This document shows positions 32,193 through 33,889 of a DNA stretch of 33,889 bases, piece by piece. The stretch comes from CAYMSA01 sp964392965. Lineage in GTDB: Bacteria; Actinomycetota; Coriobacteriia; Anaerosomatales; Anaerosomataceae. The position numbers and the translations under genes are program-made. The stretch covers positions 1-33,889 of the forward strand of contig CAYMSA010000013.1 in assembly GCA_964392965.1 (NCBI GenBank), read 5' to 3'. The notes under the pieces were generated by a model. It had not been told where the DNA came from, ran no database searches, and saw nothing but the letters and a program-made list of their open reading frames with translations. Every line of letters starts with the position of its first letter. The stretch's first letter is position 1.

Positions 32193-33889
32193 TCACTTGC
32201 GTTGTGCGGACTCTGCAGCCGCGATCAGATCCGCGCCCAGTGCTGCAATCGCGGCGTCGTTCGTCTTCGGCAGGTCGAGGCGCAGGACGCGCCGGTCGAG
32301 GTGGCTGAGCGACACCAGGTCTCCCTCGGCCTGTGCCCGGTTGAGCGCGCGCAGAGTGAACGCCGAGCCGGGGATGGCGAGGTCGGCATCGTCTCTGCCG
32401 GTGATCATGATGAAGACGCCGGTGTCAGGCCCGCCCTTGTGCAGTTGGCCCGTGGAGTGCAGGTAGCGCGGTCCGGCCTCGAGGCAGACCGCCAGGCCGG
32501 TAGCCGCACTCACGTGCGCGCATGCTTCGCCGAGCACTGCGAGCGTGCGGTCGTCGTCCTGCGAGTACACAAGGAGTGCCACGTACGGCGCCGGGTTGTC
32601 GGGCGAGTATCCGCTCGCTGCCGCGATGTCGCGTGCGGTCGCGAGTGCGATGCCGAGCGCCTCCTGCCGCGTGACGGCTGGCGCGACCGGGGCATCGAGG
32701 CCGCCGGCGAAGGTGATGGCGGTCCCTGCGGTGTTCCACGTCGGGTGCGGAATCGTCGCCGTCTTGCCGCCGAGAATCGCCGCGGTGGCGTTCTTGGCGG
32801 CGGTCACGTCGGGCTCGTCGAACGGATTGACGCCCGCCAGCACGCCGAGGAGCGCCGTCGCGTACTCCCAGCGCACGAACTCCGCGCCCAGGTCGTAGGG
32901 GTCGTCCATCACGAGCGCGTGCACAGGATGCGTGAGCGCGATGTCGTGTGCCCATCGCGCGAGAGATCCGTCGTCCGCTTCTCGCAGGACGACCACGGCG
33001 CGATCCGCCGCGTAACGCGCTGCCTTGGGATCGCCCTGCTCGAGCACGGGCACGACGCCCCGGCCCTGCTTGCCGATGGACTCGGCGACGAGTTGTGCGA
33101 GCCACAGGCCGAACGGACGCAACGGTTCCGAGCAGACGACGGTGAGCTTGTCGCGGCCCGTGCTCCAGGCGTCTGCGATCCATGCGGCGAGGCAGACGGC
33201 CGGGTTGTCGGCTCCCGGCTTCTGGCAGGCGCGCTCCATCCTGATGGCACGCTCGATGAGCCGCTCGATGTCCACGCCGATGAGCGCGGCTGGCGCCAGT
33301 CCGAAGACGGAGAGGGCCGAGTAGCGGCCGCCGACGCTCGAGGGCGCAAGGAGCGTGGCGCGCATCCCTTCGCGTCGGGCGAGGGCGTCCAGCGCTGAGC
33401 CGGGATCGGTGATGACGATGCAGTGGCGGCCTGGCTCGGATACGCAATCGCTTGCAGCGGCCAGCCACGAGCGGACGATCGCCAGCAGCGCATTGGGCTC
33501 GACGGTCGTTCCGGACTTACTTGACACGACCACGAACGTGGTTGCGGGATCGAGCGCATCGAGCAGTCGGCCCACCCGCGTCGGCGATGTCGTGTCGAGC
33601 ACGTGTAGCCTCGGGTAGCAGGGCGCGCTGCCGACGACCTGCGCCAGCACGAGCGCGGCGAGCGAGGAGCCGCCCATGCCGAGGAGCAGGACGTCTGTGG
33701 GTCCCTCGGCGCGGAGCTCGGCTGCGAGATTGGTGAGTGCCGGGATCGATGCAGGGGCTTTCGATGAGAGGCCCACCCACCCGAGCCTCCGGGACACCGC
33801 CTCCTGGATGACCGTGTCGCGTGTGAACAGCGTCGGGTCCTGTGCGGCGAGCCTGGCTGCGGCATCGAGGTCGATGAGCCGCTCGAGAG
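32193..33889 (-). CDS. pgi: Glucose-6-phosphate isomerase domain, probably of a transaldolase/isomerase fusion (5' end outside window)
   Basis: 565 codons are visible, open at the window's right edge; internal GTG or ATG codons should not be taken as starts. The isomerase domain shows LLGMGGSSLAALVL, SSKSGTTVEPNALL, GGRYSALSVFGL and GVNPFDEPDV. The C-terminal part (GPRYLHSTGQLHKGGPDTG) matches bifunctional transaldolase/glucose-6-phosphate isomerases known from actinobacteria. The visible N-terminus RLAAQDPTLFTRD...RRLGWVG is the usual linker of that fusion, so a transaldolase half probably lies beyond the edge. It interconverts glucose-6-phosphate and fructose-6-phosphate in the cytoplasm. 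Confidence 0.86.
   Translation of the reverse strand, partial: LERLIDLDAAARLAAQDPTLFTRDTVIQEAVSRRLGWVGLSSKAPASIPALTNLAAELRAEGPTDVLLLGMGGSSLAALVLAQVVGSAPCYPRLHVLDTTSPTRVGRLLDALDPATTFVVVSSKSGTTVEPNALLAIVRSWLAAASDCVSEPGRHCIVITDPGSALDALARREGMRATLLAPSSVGGRYSALSVFGLAPAALIGVDIERLIERAIRMERACQKPGADNPAVCLAAWIADAWSTGRDKLTVVCSEPLRPFGLWLAQLVAESIGKQGRGVVPVLEQGDPKAARYAADRAVVVLREADDGSLARWAHDIALTHPVHALVMDDPYDLGAEFVRWEYATALLGVLAGVNPFDEPDVTAAKNATAAILGGKTATIPHPTWNTAGTAITFAGGLDAPVAPAVTRQEALGIALATARDIAAASGYSPDNPAPYVALLVYSQDDDRTLAVLGEACAHVSAATGLAVCLEAGPRYLHSTGQLHKGGPDTGVFIMITGRDDADLAIPGSAFTLRALNRAQAEGDLVSLSHLDRRVLRLDLPKTNDAAIAALGADLIAAAESAQRK

Noticed and set aside
1..33889. CRISPR arrays, tRNA or rRNA genes, insertion sequences and prophage genes
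   Set aside because: No regularly spaced repeats, tRNA arms, rRNA segments, transposase or integrase motifs were noticed on reading both strands.

Overview
The window is about 34 kb of high-GC DNA (roughly 63-65% by eye), densely packed with genes that often overlap by ATGA, with many GTG starts and one 100-N assembly gap. The gene set points to an anaerobic or facultatively anaerobic actinobacterium, most plausibly of the Coriobacteriia or a related deep anaerobic lineage. The reasons are a four-subunit pyruvate:ferredoxin oxidoreductase, a Tat-exported molybdoenzyme operon, a NapC/NirT-type multihaem cytochrome, many 4Fe-4S proteins, a transaldolase/glucose-6-phosphate-isomerase-type isomerase domain, and an aspartokinase with an internal beta-subunit start as in other actinobacteria. 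The taxonomic placement is inference. The N-gap shows a draft or metagenomic assembly.

Layout. 1-1558 (minus): thioredoxin reductase-like flavoprotein, then iron superoxide dismutase (cut by the window edge), behind an extended -10 promoter. 1682-2815: DUF362 protein with two ferredoxin clusters. 3298-9337: a respiratory molybdoenzyme operon holding the catalytic subunit, a four-cluster ferredoxin subunit, an NrfD-type membrane anchor, a TorD-type chaperone and an unusual multi-cluster ferredoxin. 9297-10106 (minus): stand-alone ABC ATPase. 10246-10887: amidohydrolase interrupted by the gap. 10989-11573: small hypothetical gene.

11657-14689: SRP RNA (ffs), dnaX, ybaB, recR, a classic housekeeping order. 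14920-17943: porGDAB. 18141-18743: membrane-anchored cytochrome c with an atypical first haem motif. 18912-21235: lysC-asd behind a perfect 23-bp palindrome.

21297-26744: one tightly linked run of response regulator, sensor kinase, QueT transporter, an [FeFe]-hydrogenase-like sensor fused to a degenerate GGDEF domain, and an AmrS-type radical SAM enzyme. 26829-29678: glycosyltransferase-like protein, TauE/SafE permease, GNAT acetyltransferase. 29700-32166: LytS/LytTR two-component pair and a YfcE-type phosphodiesterase. 32193-33889 (minus): glucose-6-phosphate isomerase domain, truncated by the window edge.

How they fit together. Pyruvate oxidation by PorGDAB supplies reduced ferredoxin. The NrfD-anchored molybdoenzyme and the multihaem cytochrome look like outlets for quinol electrons to an external acceptor that cannot be identified here. 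The hydrogenase-like/GGDEF fusion, with no full catalytic signature in either half, is the best candidate for an undescribed redox-sensing system. The molybdoenzyme operon's accessory ferredoxin and the cytochrome with a CX3CH first haem site are the next most interesting items.
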